This document shows, in pieces, positions 1 through 12,032 of a DNA stretch of 25,559 bases. The stretch comes from Oppiella nova (taxonomy: Eukaryota > Arthropoda > Arachnida > Sarcoptiformes > Oppiidae), in the NCBI GenBank assembly GCA_905397405.1, contig CAJPVJ010000427.1:1-25559 (forward strand), given 5' to 3'. Below the pieces are notes generated by a model. That model did not search any database and was not told the origin of the DNA. It worked only from the letters and a program-made list of their open reading frames with translations. The translations under genes were made by a program, and so were the position numbers. Position 1 is the first letter of the stretch; each line of letters starts with the position of its first letter.

Positions 1-142
1 TATTTTCACTTCTGTTTTAACACTTTTCCCGTTGTTTTAAATGCTTTTTGTGTTTTATTGCTTCACAAATCAAATGCGAGTTTTATTATTGAATTATAAC
101 TGCATTTCCTTTGCATTTAAATAGACTATAGAGTCGTTTGAT

Positions 143-148
<6 letters not shown>

Positions 149-185
<37 letters not shown>
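149..185 (+). repeat. (GA)n microsatellite
   Basis: Uninterrupted GA dinucleotide run about 37 bp long. Confidence 0.98.
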
Positions 186-188
<3 letters not shown>

Positions 189-556
189 CTTTAGCACATT
201 ATACTCTTATATATCAAAATAATTTGCTCTTAAAGTGAGAAAAAATATTTCAATTAATTACAGGACAGGAGTTTTGAGTGAGAAAAGAGACTTAATCTTT
301 TTCTAATGCATGCTACTTTTTTCACTGACTTTTTTGCATAAAAATATATTCTTAGCTATCATTTTGCGCGCAAATGTTTAGCACTTATGTTTAGTTTTTA
401 GTTTTAAGCTTTTGTAGTGTATATCCCATGATTGCCACTGTATTATAAAGTGTACACTAAAAGCAATTTTCTGACACTAAAAAACTTACTAAAGATTTTT
501 ACCCAACGTTTCTGAAACTCAATTCTTGGGTGACGTTCAGAGAGTGAGACTCTAAT

Positions 557-601
<45 letters not shown>

Positions 602-1865
602 CTCTATTCAAGTAATTCTTTGATTCTTTTTTAATCACAATTCCTCTGACGAAAGGACGGGTAGTTTATATAAGACTAGTGAACAGCACTTATAGCGTTA
701 TTCTCAAAAATAATTTGCATATTCTGTGTGAGTCTAACCACTCTTTTTGTATTCCCGAAGACTATTATTATAATATAGTTTAGAGAATACTTTTCTTATA
801 TAACGCCCGCAGACTATGCGATAGGCTTTCCGGGGCTCTAATCCCATAGTATAGGCAAATGTGGAGATGAAGAGTCATTTGAGACACAAAATTATATTTA
901 GCTCATAGGGAATGGTAGGCTCACTGTCTGTTTATGCCTTAAATCACATCACATTTTGTTACTCAAAGACATTGATTTTCTTTGCTCTCAAACCAATCGA
1001 TTCTTGAAAACTGAAATTCAATACCATTTACTCGAGTAATACTTATAAATACATTTTATAAGAATATTCTGTAGTCTGAATACAACTTAATATTCAATTC
1101 TCTAATGTATTCAAAAAATTTTAGCACAGATTGCATGCAAATGTGGGGCTATTTGTGGGCCAACTGTTTGTTTTCGGGTAACGATTCTGTGATTAACGAC
1201 AGTTTCAAACCCCTAAAGAATCGGTTATAGAGTTTTGTTACGACTATTAGGCCGTCACCAGACTATCGGCGCTCGTAATAATGACGGTCTATATGCCTGT
1301 CCACTCAATCGGATGTTGTGTATCCACCGGTGCAGTGATGCGCACACCAGTGATGTCCTAATCATTGTGTGCCTAATGGGCACCAGTAGTTAACTAACAG
1401 CCAATCCAACCATACATTTGGTATAAATCACAACAACGGCTCGCGAAATGTGTATCAAATGCTTGACTCAAAAACTCGGAGCGAAAGTGAGAAATAAATG
1501 TCGAAATTATTGACTAAAATAAAGGCAATAATTTCTTTTGTCTGTATTTTACACTTATATTCACTTTTTGTATGTCCGCGCGCCGTAAGACTATACGCCT
1601 TTCCCATTATTATTATTATAGTGCTCTTTGTACTCAATTGTATGGTTAAAATCATTTGCACCGATAGCTTTTCGCACCATTTCCAAACATACAATTGTCT
1701 ATTGACTATAGAGTATAGTCACTGTCTTATTATTTCCACACTTTTAGGCTTTCCTATCCGTGAAAGTCGTGTCTAGGGTTATGATATATAAAACATTTTG
1801 CAGCTAATATTTTCGGCCAAATTAAATCTCTGGTATTTGGCTGCAAATTATGTATTTTATTATAT
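186..1865. other. Upstream non-coding region, nothing recognised
   Basis: Mostly AT-rich. A moderately GC-rich stretch at about 1140-1390 has a CCACCGGTGCAG motif variant near 1323. Short open frames around 1455-1776 on both strands match nothing I know. Confidence 0.6.
560..595 (+). repeat. (CT)n microsatellite
   Basis: Uninterrupted CT run about 36 bp long. Confidence 0.98.
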
Positions 1866-2120
1866 TAACAATTATAACAATCAATACTTGTGTTAACACT
1901 ATAATGAGTATACTTGTAACATGCTATAAAACAATATGCACAAATTAATGGCATAGCTTTTAAGCATTACTTTTTAAAATAGCACAGAATATATAACAAT
2001 TATAACAATCAATACTCGTGTTAACACTATAATGAGTATACTTGTAACATGCTATAAAACAATATACACAAATTAATGGAATAGCTTTTAAGCATTACTT
2101 TTTAAAATAGCACAGAATAT
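1866..2120 (+). repeat. Tandem duplication, two ~127 bp units
   Basis: Units 1866-1992 and 1994-2120 are offset by 128 bp and differ at only a few positions (for example TTGTG/TCGTG and GGCATAG/GGAATAG). Both are AT-rich and non-coding. A recent local tandem duplication is the simplest reading. Confidence 0.95.
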
Positions 2121-2604
2121 TCAGAATATTCCTACATTATTATCCATACAATTAGTCATTATATCTATGCTATTAATGCAAAACACATTTCATATACAAA
2201 TTTCATACAATATCTCATATAAAAAACATTTTTATCGTCCGATTGTTATCAAATCCTAAATCACTGCAAAAAACATATAACAAACCCTTGTGATGATCTC
2301 AGCTACCGGTCATCCCTACGCCCACTACACAGAGATCATAACACTCATTGCCGAGGTATACATCCATAGCATGTCATATATAGCTGACTGAGTTTATATA
2401 CAGTGTATGTGCTGGGGATCGGCCTATTTCTCGGGTGCCTTTTCTTTGCCATCACACGAATGATTGCTTTGTTAAGCATCACATTTCGCATCATTTCATC
2501 ATTTGTTGCCAACACATAAAGTGCTCGTTTGGAAGTAAAAAATTTTTTGTTATGTATGTCTACATCACTACTGATACTACTGGTGCTCATGAGATGTGTG
2601 CCAA

Positions 2605-2857
2605 GAGATGTGTTGCCGGCGCTACTTATTACACACATTCCTATTGTCATCACCTCTTACCTACCACTCCACGCACACATCCATATCCCGTGAATATCTT
2701 GTGCCCAAATTATTTGCCTGATTATATCGAGAGAGATGTGTTGCCGGCGCTACTTATTACACACATTCCTATTGTCATCACCTCTTACCTACCACTCCAC
2801 GCACACATCCATATCCCGTGAATATCTTGTGCCCAAATTATTTGCCTGATTATATCG
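2605..2857 (+). repeat. Tandem duplication, two identical 125 bp units
   Basis: Units 2605-2729 and 2733-2857 appear identical and are again offset by 128 bp. They contain the GTTGCCGGCGCTACT motif and a C-rich stretch with CACGCACACATCC. The open frame across both copies simply reflects the repetition. Confidence 0.97.
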
Positions 2858-3221
2858 GCTGACTATTTCTTAAGGCTTTTCTGCCTTTTAATGACTTTAT
2901 ATGCCATTCCCTATGCGTATGAGCCGATGATCTCAAGTGTGCATTAATTACACAAAAACTTAATTGTGTTTAAAACTCACGGATTCCTGTAGTTATGTAT
3001 TAATTATAACCAATTTTAAGGTGTTTTTATATTTGCTTTTTTATGTGTGCTTTTGATTCAATGAGTGTAAAATGTATTCCTCATTTTGAAAAGGATTTTA
3101 ACGTATTTTTTTGTAATAAATTTCCAATTTAACGGATATTTACGTGAATTGTGTGCTCAGAATGGCATTGAATTTATAGAAATTTTATACAAATTTTTTT
3201 GGGTTTGGCTTTTAGTCAAAG

Positions 3222-3224
<3 letters not shown>

Positions 3225-3258
<34 letters not shown>
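3225..3258 (+). repeat. (CT)n microsatellite
   Basis: CT run just left of the inverted 125 bp copy. Confidence 0.98.
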
Positions 3259-3260
<2 letters not shown>

Positions 3261-3268
3261 GTGGACAA

Positions 3269-3393
3269 CGATATAATCAGGCAAATAATTTGGGCACAAG
3301 ATATTCATGGGATATGGATGTGTGCGTGGAGTGGTAGGTAAGAGGTGATGACAATAGGAATGTGTGTAATAAGTAGCGCCGGCAACACATCTC
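3269..3393 (-). repeat. Inverted third copy of the 125 bp unit
   Basis: This is the reverse complement of the 2605-2729/2733-2857 unit with one visible substitution (ATTCATGGG for the complement of CCCGTGAAT). It lies 411 bp from the second tandem copy, so the transcript or single strand could fold into a 125 bp stem. It begins just after a CT tract and a CTTTTGTGGACAA sequence that recurs near 4177. Confidence 0.95.
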
Positions 3394-4138
3394 TCTCTTC
3401 ACAAAACAGTTATTAAAATATTATATAAAATGAATAAAAATTCAGTTAAGAATAAAATTTGATTTTCAATGAGAACTAACAACTTTTAAGTGCAATTATT
3501 ACCTTGCAAAATAATCACCTACCGGTTTCTTACCCCAAAAAATATTAAAACTAGTTGTTTGATAATATTTATTAATTATTTACAAATCAATTACAGTTTA
3601 AACTAAACCATTGCTAGCTAAATACAAAATCTGACTCTTAATGCAAACCACAATAAAAATCGTTAATTAAAGTCATATAAACTGTTATCCAACAAAGTTA
3701 GAGATGGCGTGTGGTTAGGTATTCCCTCACATCCCTATCCTATAGCCATTGCCACACACATAGCCTCACATGAAATCCATAAAGAATTTGCTATTTTTAG
3801 GCAACAATTCTAATGCAAAACCAATGTTTCATATAATTCTCAATTCAAAACTATTATTGTGTTGAAAAGGTTTATATAATATTAATACATGTTTTTTGTG
3901 TAGCATTCAAATTGTATAATAATATTTGTATCGCTATTATTGCCAAAGTAAATGCCATTTCAATGATTCAATACAATACTGAAGTATAATTCAAAAAATG
4001 ATTGTAATCTTTACATGGGATTAACATAAATATCTATTATATACACCAAAAAAGTCTGTTATGATTATTATTGACACACAATTGACAATTGAATACACAA
4101 TGTATTTCATATACAGTATTGAAATTTATCATAAATTG

Positions 4139-4176
4139 CTTCTCTCTCTCTCTCTCTCTCTCCACTCACTCTCTCT
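4139..4176 (+). repeat. (CT)n microsatellite, interrupted
   Basis: CT run to 4162, then CACTCA, then a short CT run followed by TTTTGTGGACA, the same sequence that follows the tract at 3225. Confidence 0.95.
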
Positions 4177-4565
4177 TTTGTGGACATATTTTTACTATTA
4201 ATAGCCAAAGAAATACTTAAATGTATATATTTTTTGAGCCCAAACTCCGTGGCTTATCTCCACTCTTATAATAATATCAAAAGCAAACTATTTGTTCGCG
4301 TTTTTTGCCATTAGTTTAGAGAATTTAATGTATAATAAAATCCAAAAGAATTCTTAATATAATATGTTTTATATATATCTGTAAACTATATCCGAGAGTA
4401 ACGTTTATATATGAAAAGCAATTTTAGTACACATTTTGGTTGTAGTGATCGGTTGTACGTTAAAAAAGACGGGGAAAAGAATATCTCCTTTAATAGTGTA
4501 GAGCATTGGCAGGACTGGGAGGACGGGTAGCAGTTATCGGGAGGCAAACAATAGGGCTCTGCCTT

Positions 4566-4571
<6 letters not shown>

Positions 4572-4602
<31 letters not shown>

Positions 4603-4690
4603 GACTTGAATGCTGGATAACTTCTAGATCTCTCTCTCTCTCTCTCTCTCTCAAAAAGTTGAAAACTTAGTCCACAAAACACTAAACATT

Positions 4691-4735
<45 letters not shown>
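4572..4735. repeat. Alternating GA / CT / GA tract cluster
   Basis: GA run 4572-4601, CT run 4629-4652, GA run 4691-4735 (with CA and AA interruptions). The adjacent complementary runs could pair into hairpins. The arginine/glutamate- and serine/leucine-rich frame across it comes only from the dinucleotides. Confidence 0.96.
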
Positions 4736-5793
4736 CACAGGCATCCATTGAGGGGTAGCCAAGTATTTAACTAAATATAGCTAAATTAACACATTTAACG
4801 AAACAAATTATTCAAAACTATTATACCTTTCAATGCAAATACAGTAATAAACCTCATTTCCGACAATAATTATTTGCCAACACTTTTCGCTACATAAGAC
4901 ATACTACCGGCGCTGTGGCTATACCTGCGCTCACTGAGAGCACTGGTAGTCTAACATATGAGGAACGGGAGAGAAGAGAATGAGATAATTCCTGGAGAGG
5001 GGATAATAGCTTAAAGCCGGAAAGTGGATTGCCGTCGATTGTCCTACCAGTGCCAGTATACACGACAACGAACTACCAGTGCTTTCTTGGCTAACAGTGC
5101 CGTATCGACTGCTGGCTTGTCGTGTATTGTATGAGTGCTTGTATTGGCCTCTCATTGAGGACTCAGAAGTCTTTGACGAAACACTTTGTCATACATTATA
5201 TGTCGGACACAACACACAAAAAGCCCAGACTTATAGCGCACTTAAAGCAATGGTAGTCCCACTCCTAAAGGGCACCGATAGCCTCTCGACTCACACACAC
5301 ACACATACAAACAACACACTATCGATTTAGTGTAGAGCACCGGGAGTCTACCCCTTTCCCTTTTCTCATATTAGATGTAATCGCGAGATATAAACAAAAA
5401 TATAAAAACTAATAATCGGTTCACTTGTTTGGAGATACCGTTCAGACAATAGCCATATCTCGGGACTAATACTTTAATTTCGGACTCATTTCGAGTAGAA
5501 AATTGTGGCTTAAATATAATACTCTGGCGCCCAGTGCCTACCTACCTGTGCCCACCATCACTACCTACCTGTGCTCAGTCTCTCACTCATCTTTTTAGTC
5601 GTATTAGTCCTGAGAAACTGCTGACCATTAAAGACACACAAATGCCGCCCGATTTTTGTCACACAAATGTAGTCTATTTGGGAAAACACTTTCTATGGGG
5701 CACTGGTAGGCAAAAGGTCGGGCGACTCAGCGCTCAGACATTTATTCATCTACTTTGGAGACCCATAGTATACTAAACACCATACATACCGGT

Positions 5794-5794
<1 letters not shown>

Positions 5795-5825
<31 letters not shown>
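5795..5825 (+). repeat. (CT)n microsatellite
   Basis: Begins within a TACCGGTGCTC motif, so the tract looks like an extension of the motif's end. Confidence 0.97.
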
Positions 5826-5829
<4 letters not shown>

Positions 5830-5951
5830 TATGAATCAGTTAAATGTGATTTTAATACATTGTAATACATGTAGAGTACCCGACCGTCTTAGCCAGGAGT
5901 CTACCGGTGCTACTATGTTGTGTCCAATAGTAGCAATAGTAGCTTATGGAC

Positions 5952-5971
5952 GGCCACTCACGCGTGAAATT
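5952..5971 (-). promoter_or_regulatory. Candidate Pax6 paired-domain binding site
   Basis: On the - strand this reads AATTTCACGCGTGAGTGGCC. The published Pax6 paired-domain consensus is ANNTTCACGCWTSANTKMNY. The only mismatches are G for W at position 11 and G for M at position 18. The site lies about 6 kb upstream of the first Pax6 coding exon, inside a motif-dense patch, and could support autoregulation or regulation by a Pax6 paralogue. Function is inferred from sequence only. Confidence 0.5.
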
Positions 5972-6173
5972 TATATGTATTTCTCTCTTATTCTCATCGC
6001 TTTAACTGATAAACATATGCTCTCATTATTGTGTCGGCCTTCCCTTTATGGAGATCTACCGGTGCTCTCTGTACTCCCTATCACCTCATATATACCATAG
6101 TTGTGGTGATATAAGGGGTTTGCGATTCAAACGCAAAATATTTTTATAATGAATAGTGAATTACAAGTATTTT

Positions 6174-6176
<3 letters not shown>

Positions 6177-6220
<44 letters not shown>
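6177..6220 (+). repeat. (CT)n microsatellite
   Basis: About 44 bp uninterrupted CT. Confidence 0.98.
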
Positions 6221-6222
<2 letters not shown>

Positions 6223-7370
6223 GCCTATGAATACAATCGACTGATAGTATCGATCCGTTTGTTGTATTGATTTTTAGTTTGAATACAATTTTTTCGGCAA
6301 AACTTTTACTTTACGTCTCAAACAAACACAGAGTCTTAAAGTTGTTTTAAGAGCCCATCTCTCTCTGTGCAGTTTAGCGCCTGTATGTCACACACAGTGT
6401 CAGTGCGATGGAGACAAATATTATACATACCATTCCCCTCCACCGCCATAAGCCGTGAGACAATATACAGTGATCTTTATTCACATAGTAGTATACAATC
6501 GATACGAAAAATATTATATACTTTCAGATAAATCCTTATTATATTTCTTATAGTGTTTTTAAAAAGTTATTATAAAATAATGAAAATTGCATTAAATATG
6601 GATTACATATAAGTTATAGTTTTATATAACAAAACAATTTTCTATTAATACTATTATTTTTGGTTATATTCTCGACAAATAAAAGATTATATTTTTTGCT
6701 ATTACTTAATATCAAGAATATTCTCGGAATTGAAGTTAATTTCATTTTTCAATATATTTTGAGAGTTTTTCTGTATTTCATATAAACAGACATTTCATCC
6801 CTTTTTACGACAAATAATATGTTTTCTCTCTTTTTTCTTCGTAACCAATCGATTGAATGACTTTTTATGACAAAAACAAAATGGTTTTTCTCTTTTCATA
6901 TTAATATCGGATACAAAAATCTCTTTAAAAACTCAATTTTAAGTTTTTATTCACAAATACTTTATTCACAATAAATGCTATCTATAATGAATTTAAATAT
7001 TAAAAGTTATATAGCAAAATAATATTGCTGATTTAATAAATAAATAAATATTTAATTCATAGTAATTTCAAAAATATTTCATAGTAAATAAATTATAGCG
7101 TAACACATTCACACAATTTAATACATAATTTAATATTTATATAAAAATAGCACTAAATAAAAATGTCTATAAAAACACATATACTGTATATACAGAGCAA
7201 AAGACACGGAATTTAATTACTTATTGAAATGAAAGCACAGAATTTCTAAGTAATTAATTTCGTATAAAAAACGAGTTAATGATTTGATGTGAAAAATATA
7301 GAAATTATATTTAATTTTTTTGTTAGTCATTAACATAAAAATAATTTGAATGAATGGTTTTTCTCATGTG

Positions 7371-7371
7371 C

Positions 7372-7413
<42 letters not shown>
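7371..7413 (+). repeat. (CT)n microsatellite
   Basis: CT with one CG interruption. It is followed two bases later by GAGCACCGGTAG (7416-7427). Confidence 0.97.
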
Positions 7414-7415
<2 letters not shown>

Positions 7416-9197
7416 GAGCACCGGTAGCTGTAAAGGCAACACATATTCATATATATATAAATCAAATAAGAAATTTCTTGAATAATAATTATATTTATAT
7501 ATGTTTTATGTCTATACGTGTAAGTCATATACACACTGAGAGCACATACACTAAAAACTAAAACTAAACAGCCGTTTATACCCTAAAACACAGAAAACCT
7601 AACGATTTCACGACAGCCTCCCTATTAATATATATATATCTCAAGAATATTACATAAAAATCTGCAAAAATCTATGTCTCTCTCTCCCCTAAGCCTTAAC
7701 TCTATGGCTCAGTATGTTTTAGCTGCCGGTGCCATATATCCAATCGATGGATAAGTCTCCTCCCCATTCAGCTCCACCTAATCAGTAGCCCCTGTGATGG
7801 CAAACAATTGAATGGCAGAGCTGTGTGTATGTCTATGATATGGTTGTGTGCGGGGATTGTATGTAAAAGTGCTGAGAGAGTGAGCACCGGCAGCCTAAGC
7901 ACTGGTAGTATTGCCATTATATCGCATCTATATTTTCCTAGTGATGCTGAGAGACAATACCCTCGCTCTCTGCCGATCGCACCGTTATATCACAATATTA
8001 TACATACTTTTTTGTATTGAGATTTAATACTAAACTATAGGATAAGCGATACAAACGTTTTCTAATAATAATAAATTTGAAAATATATTTTGATTTAAAT
8101 GTGAAAATTGTTTTTTGACTTTTTGCTGTCGATAAATATTTTTTACAATTAATTTGTTGTCGTTTTTTATGCCAATTGATAAATTGCTTGATGAATTCTT
8201 GAGATAAACAATAATTTTATAGAGATTTGTGTGAAATTCTGTAATAATTCTTGAAAATTCTTACTATATTTTAGTGATTAATATAAAACTAAATAATAAT
8301 CCGAATTAAAAATCATAAAAAGTATATTAAACTAAAAAACATTTATATCCAAAATCATTGGCCATTGAATGGTATTTGTCTACATCTGTGCCCAGACTCC
8401 CGGTGCGCTTCTCCATCTGTTTGTATTCATAAATATAGTGTATAACAGAGAGTGTGGTATTAAATATCTACAAAATATTTAACCATAAAATCCTACACTA
8501 CATTAAAATTAATCAAAACATAATTGTCTCGACAAATATTTTAACGTGAATTTGAATGGCCTTAAAGTTTTTGGTATATATAATAATATTTTGGTGATTC
8601 TGTGATACATACCGTTCCCCTTAATTCGCTATTTTTAAGCGCCATATTAAACACACATTTTCTCATCACTTATTCATTTGTGTCTACTTTTGTACACCGA
8701 AAAAGTCATACAAATATTTGTGACACCAATTTGTGTTTGAATCTCACTATGAATTAATATGGTGTCATTAGATTGCGGTAAATATAACATGCTAACTTTT
8801 ATTTTCTATTTAGTTTATAATATAAACTATTGTTTAAAAATTTGCTAAACTTATATTTATACTAAAATATTCATAGTTTTAATAAATATTTAATGAATAT
8901 TTAAAATCTTAACATATTTTTCAAGAATCCATTGTTTAGTCTCACAACTACTTTATGAATACATAAATTGTGAATATTCTTGAATACACTAATACTTTTG
9001 CATTAATAAAATGCATGCTTTGTATTAAGTGGCGATAAGTTGATTACCAGTGCCTAATAGACTACTTGTCTCTCTGAGTCTACCGTATCATTGGTAAGGA
9101 GTATCGACACAATATAGCCGGCGGTGTATTTAGTGTTGAAATTTGCGATACACTTAGGCCTTAGAGCGTAGGGAGAGATACAAAGCCTCGGTATATA

Positions 9198-9264
9198 CAT
9201 ACCATTCACTGTAAAACGCTATAGTATTGGTAGTATTACTTACAGTTTGTCAGTGAATGGTATG
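9198..9264. repeat. Perfect 14 bp inverted repeat (hairpin)
   Basis: CATACCATTCACTG at 9198-9211 is matched by CAGTGAATGGTATG at 9251-9264, with a 39 bp loop. It sits in an AT-rich upstream region and has no open frame of note. Confidence 0.8.
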
Positions 9265-11318
9265 AATTGACATCGAAATTGAAATCACAAAAACATAACA
9301 AACGCTGTATTTCTCGTGTCCTTAAAGTCCACTTCAGAAAAGTCTTTGACTACCAGTGCCCTGAAGAGCCACTCGTGTAGTTGTAGTCTCTGAGACACTC
9401 AATGCAAATCTCTTGTAGTTTTTCAATATTCATGGCATTTGTGTTGTGTTTGCCGTAAATACTATGAATATATACCCCGAGTGTTAAGATAACTATTTGC
9501 ATATATTATTGATAACTTCATATCGTTTATAATCTCGGGTTTCAATCATTTTTAAAAATTAAAGACAGTATTATGAATGGACAGTCAGTTTATAGATAAG
9601 TAACTCAAAAATAAATTTATATTAATCTCTAACTATTTGCTGAAAAAATATATTCCTATCAAAAAATACACACAAAAATGGCAAACAATACGATGTCTTA
9701 AGTAATACTTGACTTTATGTGACACTGATTTGTATCATCATATTTGTGGTCAAACCCCTCGCCATGGGATCAATTGGTATATATCTGTGGTGCAAAAAAT
9801 GTGTTCATATTTTCATTTGTTTCGCCAAACAGTTCGCCACCAAAACTACTGATCCCTTATTAAAGGAAACTATTCCTTGGGGGTAACTAAAACACACAGC
9901 CTATGTGTCTAAGAGTGATACCGGTGCTCGCCATACACATATCAGTGCACTTTTTTAGGGTCTCAATAGTCATCATCTCATATAAGATAGGGATAGAGGG
10001 GATAGGGATGTGGACTGAGAGAGACTAAAAGCACAGATAGTGTCACGGATTCAGTGGACTGTAAGCTAATCGGCGATGATTTGCACTCAATATTCTCATC
10101 ACTCATACCATAGGCCTTACAGTCGATATGAAAAGCATAACACAAACCCGTGATTGCAATCAACAAAGTTTTGGTGAAAATATATTTATTTTACTTTAGT
10201 TTCTGTTGTGTCCAACAAATCCGAGTGTAAAACGAATTATAAATAAATATCACATTTTTATTTTATTAGAAATTAATTGATTTTTTAATTGAATGATTAA
10301 TTTGGTGATAATATTATTATATTTGATTGAAATTATGTTATATAGGGTTTGGGTTAATACAGGTTTAGTAAAACTGTAAATATGACTTCAGCTTAAAAAT
10401 ATATTTATGATTGAATTCAATGTTAATTAATTTGGAGCTGAATGTTACAATTAAATATCATTATTTTGTCATACTGTACATTTAATGCCATACTTTAAAT
10501 ACTTTAATAAACTACAAAAATATCAGACATAATACACATACAGAAAAAATACATTTCACAAAAAACTCTTTATATGAATAACATTAGAAAATAAAATAAT
10601 AAACTATTTTTAGCGCAAAGTATCATAGTGTTTACCATAAAATTTAATGATTTTCTCGTAGTGTATGTGAAATGACCTTACAACTTTTGCCGTACAATTT
10701 TCTTATGTCTCTAATGTTGAGTATATATTCTTGTAGTCATAATAAGTGGAGAATAAAAAACTATTTGCCACTGAAGTGAGCCTTTTGTTGCGAACCTAAA
10801 CATCAAATTGTTTCGCATTTTCTCTCTTTTTCTTATTGTCTGCCTTTCCCTTTGGCTTACAGTGCACTCCACTATCACTCTGTATGTCTCCCCTTCCCAT
10901 CTAACTATCCATATCTCCCGGTGTTCATTGAGTCTCGCATTCCTTATGGATAGTCATCATCGTTATTGTACTCATAATATTCAAGTCCTTTTTTGCAACA
11001 TTTATTGCCTACAGAATCTGTGCAATCATTTATATTTTTAAGGGAAATGATCGGGATCAGACTTAAACGTCCATGCTAGCTTTATCTAAATCAATATATT
11101 ATTGGTTTTATAAATGTTTGCAATATTATTAGTATATCAGAACATAAAAGCTTAAGAATTTCATTAACAAAATGTATTGATTTTATAATTTAATATAAGT
11201 TTCTCATAAATTCTAGACATAGCTATGTATAGCTCTCTCTCTCACCGACAGTGGTGTCTGAGTTGAACCAATCCTTGACTTCCACTCCCCCTCTCATCCA
11301 AACCTCTGGCGCCGATTA

Positions 11319-11398
11319 ACTCGCTAACAATAGGGATTAAAAACTTAAATGATATCAAAAACTTGTATGAATTGGTTTGCATTTGAAATCGCACTCTC
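11319..11398 (+). repeat. 80 bp direct repeat, copy 1 (upstream of exon 1)
   Basis: Begins ACTCGCTAACAATAGGG and ends AAATCGCACTCTC. It is identical to 12376-12455. The end of this copy merges into a short CT tract, while copy 2 does not. The pair brackets the first Pax6 coding exon. Confidence 0.96.
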
Positions 11399-11784
11399 TC
11401 TCTCTCTCTACCATACCCTACCACATAATACCCTAGCATAACCCTCCCTTAACTCAGACATTGGCGTACTTTTTATACATAATAAATAAAATACATATTT
11501 TTACTCTCAATCGCATTGTTTGCATTTTGGAGAAAAACTATTTTTATATCCGAGAAAAAATGAATACATTTTTACTCTCTATTTGTTAAGCATTATAATA
11601 ATATTTTGTATTCAATTCTCTTCATACCATTCATTCCTACATATGTTTATTGATTTAAAATTCCTGACAAAAGCACTCTAAGAATATTCTGTAGCAAAAA
11701 AATATTAAAAATAAAAAAAAATTATAAACAATTTATTGAATTAAACCAAAATACTAACCATGCATATTTGAATTTCATTCACAG

Positions 11785-12032
11785 ATATAATCGCATTATT
11801 AGCTGACAATAGTTGGCCACAAATACATCACAATTATTTTGAGCGCCTACACCACAGTGTAGACAACACACTATTGACGGACAATAATCATAACCATAAT
11901 AGTCATAATAGTTGCCATAATAATCAGTTGCTATTGAGAACTCATTTACTCGGCTACTGTTCCCCACAACGGCATCAGTGGTGGCGGCGGTTGGGCTCTC
12001 ACCTCAGGATCACTGCAGAATGCCTCACAAGG
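11785..12032 (+). CDS. Pax6: Pax6 first coding exon (5' leader plus MPHK-G start)
   Basis: The coding part is 12020-12032: ATG CCT CAC AAG plus the first G of a Gly codon, then a GTATGC donor at 12033. Joined to the exon at 15167 it reads [22 protein letters not shown] is a known start of invertebrate Pax6 proteins. The split after codon base 1 matches the phase-1 intron that precedes the paired domain in Pax6 genes. The ATG has A at -3. The proposed leader from 11785, after a TTCATTCACAG acceptor, has no upstream ATG, and the 70 bases before the ATG are unusually GC-rich for this window. The ATG frame is open back to a TAA at 11921 but has no earlier Met. The 5' boundary is the weak point: transcription could start inside this segment, or a shorter exon could use the CTGCAG at 12013-12018. 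No TATA box or transcription start was identified. Confidence 0.82.

Larger units (their letters stand above)
3394..4930. other. Upstream AT-rich region with CT/GA tracts, no gene recognised
   Basis: AT-rich to about 4130, then microsatellites. A frame that looks long around 4386-4748 (-) is translated GA/CT repeat. Confidence 0.6.
4938..6067. repeat. Cluster of CTACCRGTGCTC motifs
   Basis: Ten or so close matches lie in 1.1 kb: 4938-4949 (-), 5044-5054, 5073-5083, 5335-5346 (-, GAGCACCGGGAG), 5699-5710 (-), 5787-5797, 5901-5911 and 6056-6067, plus looser forms near 4908 and 5271. The patch is less AT-rich than its surroundings. I recognise no gene in it. Isolated copies elsewhere include 7416, 7882, 7897, 9043, 9350, 9919, 12700, 16385, 20523, 20915, 25385 and 25406. 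Confidence 0.85.
6221..11318. other. Upstream AT-rich region, no gene recognised
   Basis: Long runs with frequent stops in all frames. It holds one CT tract, scattered CTACCRGTGCTC-type motifs (7416, 7722, 7882, 7897, 9043, 9350, 9919) and a 14 bp hairpin. No exon, RNA gene or transposon domain was seen. Confidence 0.65.

Noticed and set aside
2435-2821. 128-residue open frame with an internal repeat
   Set aside because: The frame spans the two identical 125 bp units. The repeated His/Thr/Pro-rich peptide comes from the DNA duplication, not from a protein family.
4386-4748. Ser/Leu- and Arg/Glu-rich frames (also near 15934, 18615, 20384, 21250)
   Set aside because: They are translations of CT/GA microsatellites.
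12011-12019. CTGCAG acceptor just before the ATG, making a 14 bp micro-exon
   Set aside because: Possible but not needed. The stretch from 11785 has a better acceptor and no upstream ATG, so a longer leader exon is preferred.
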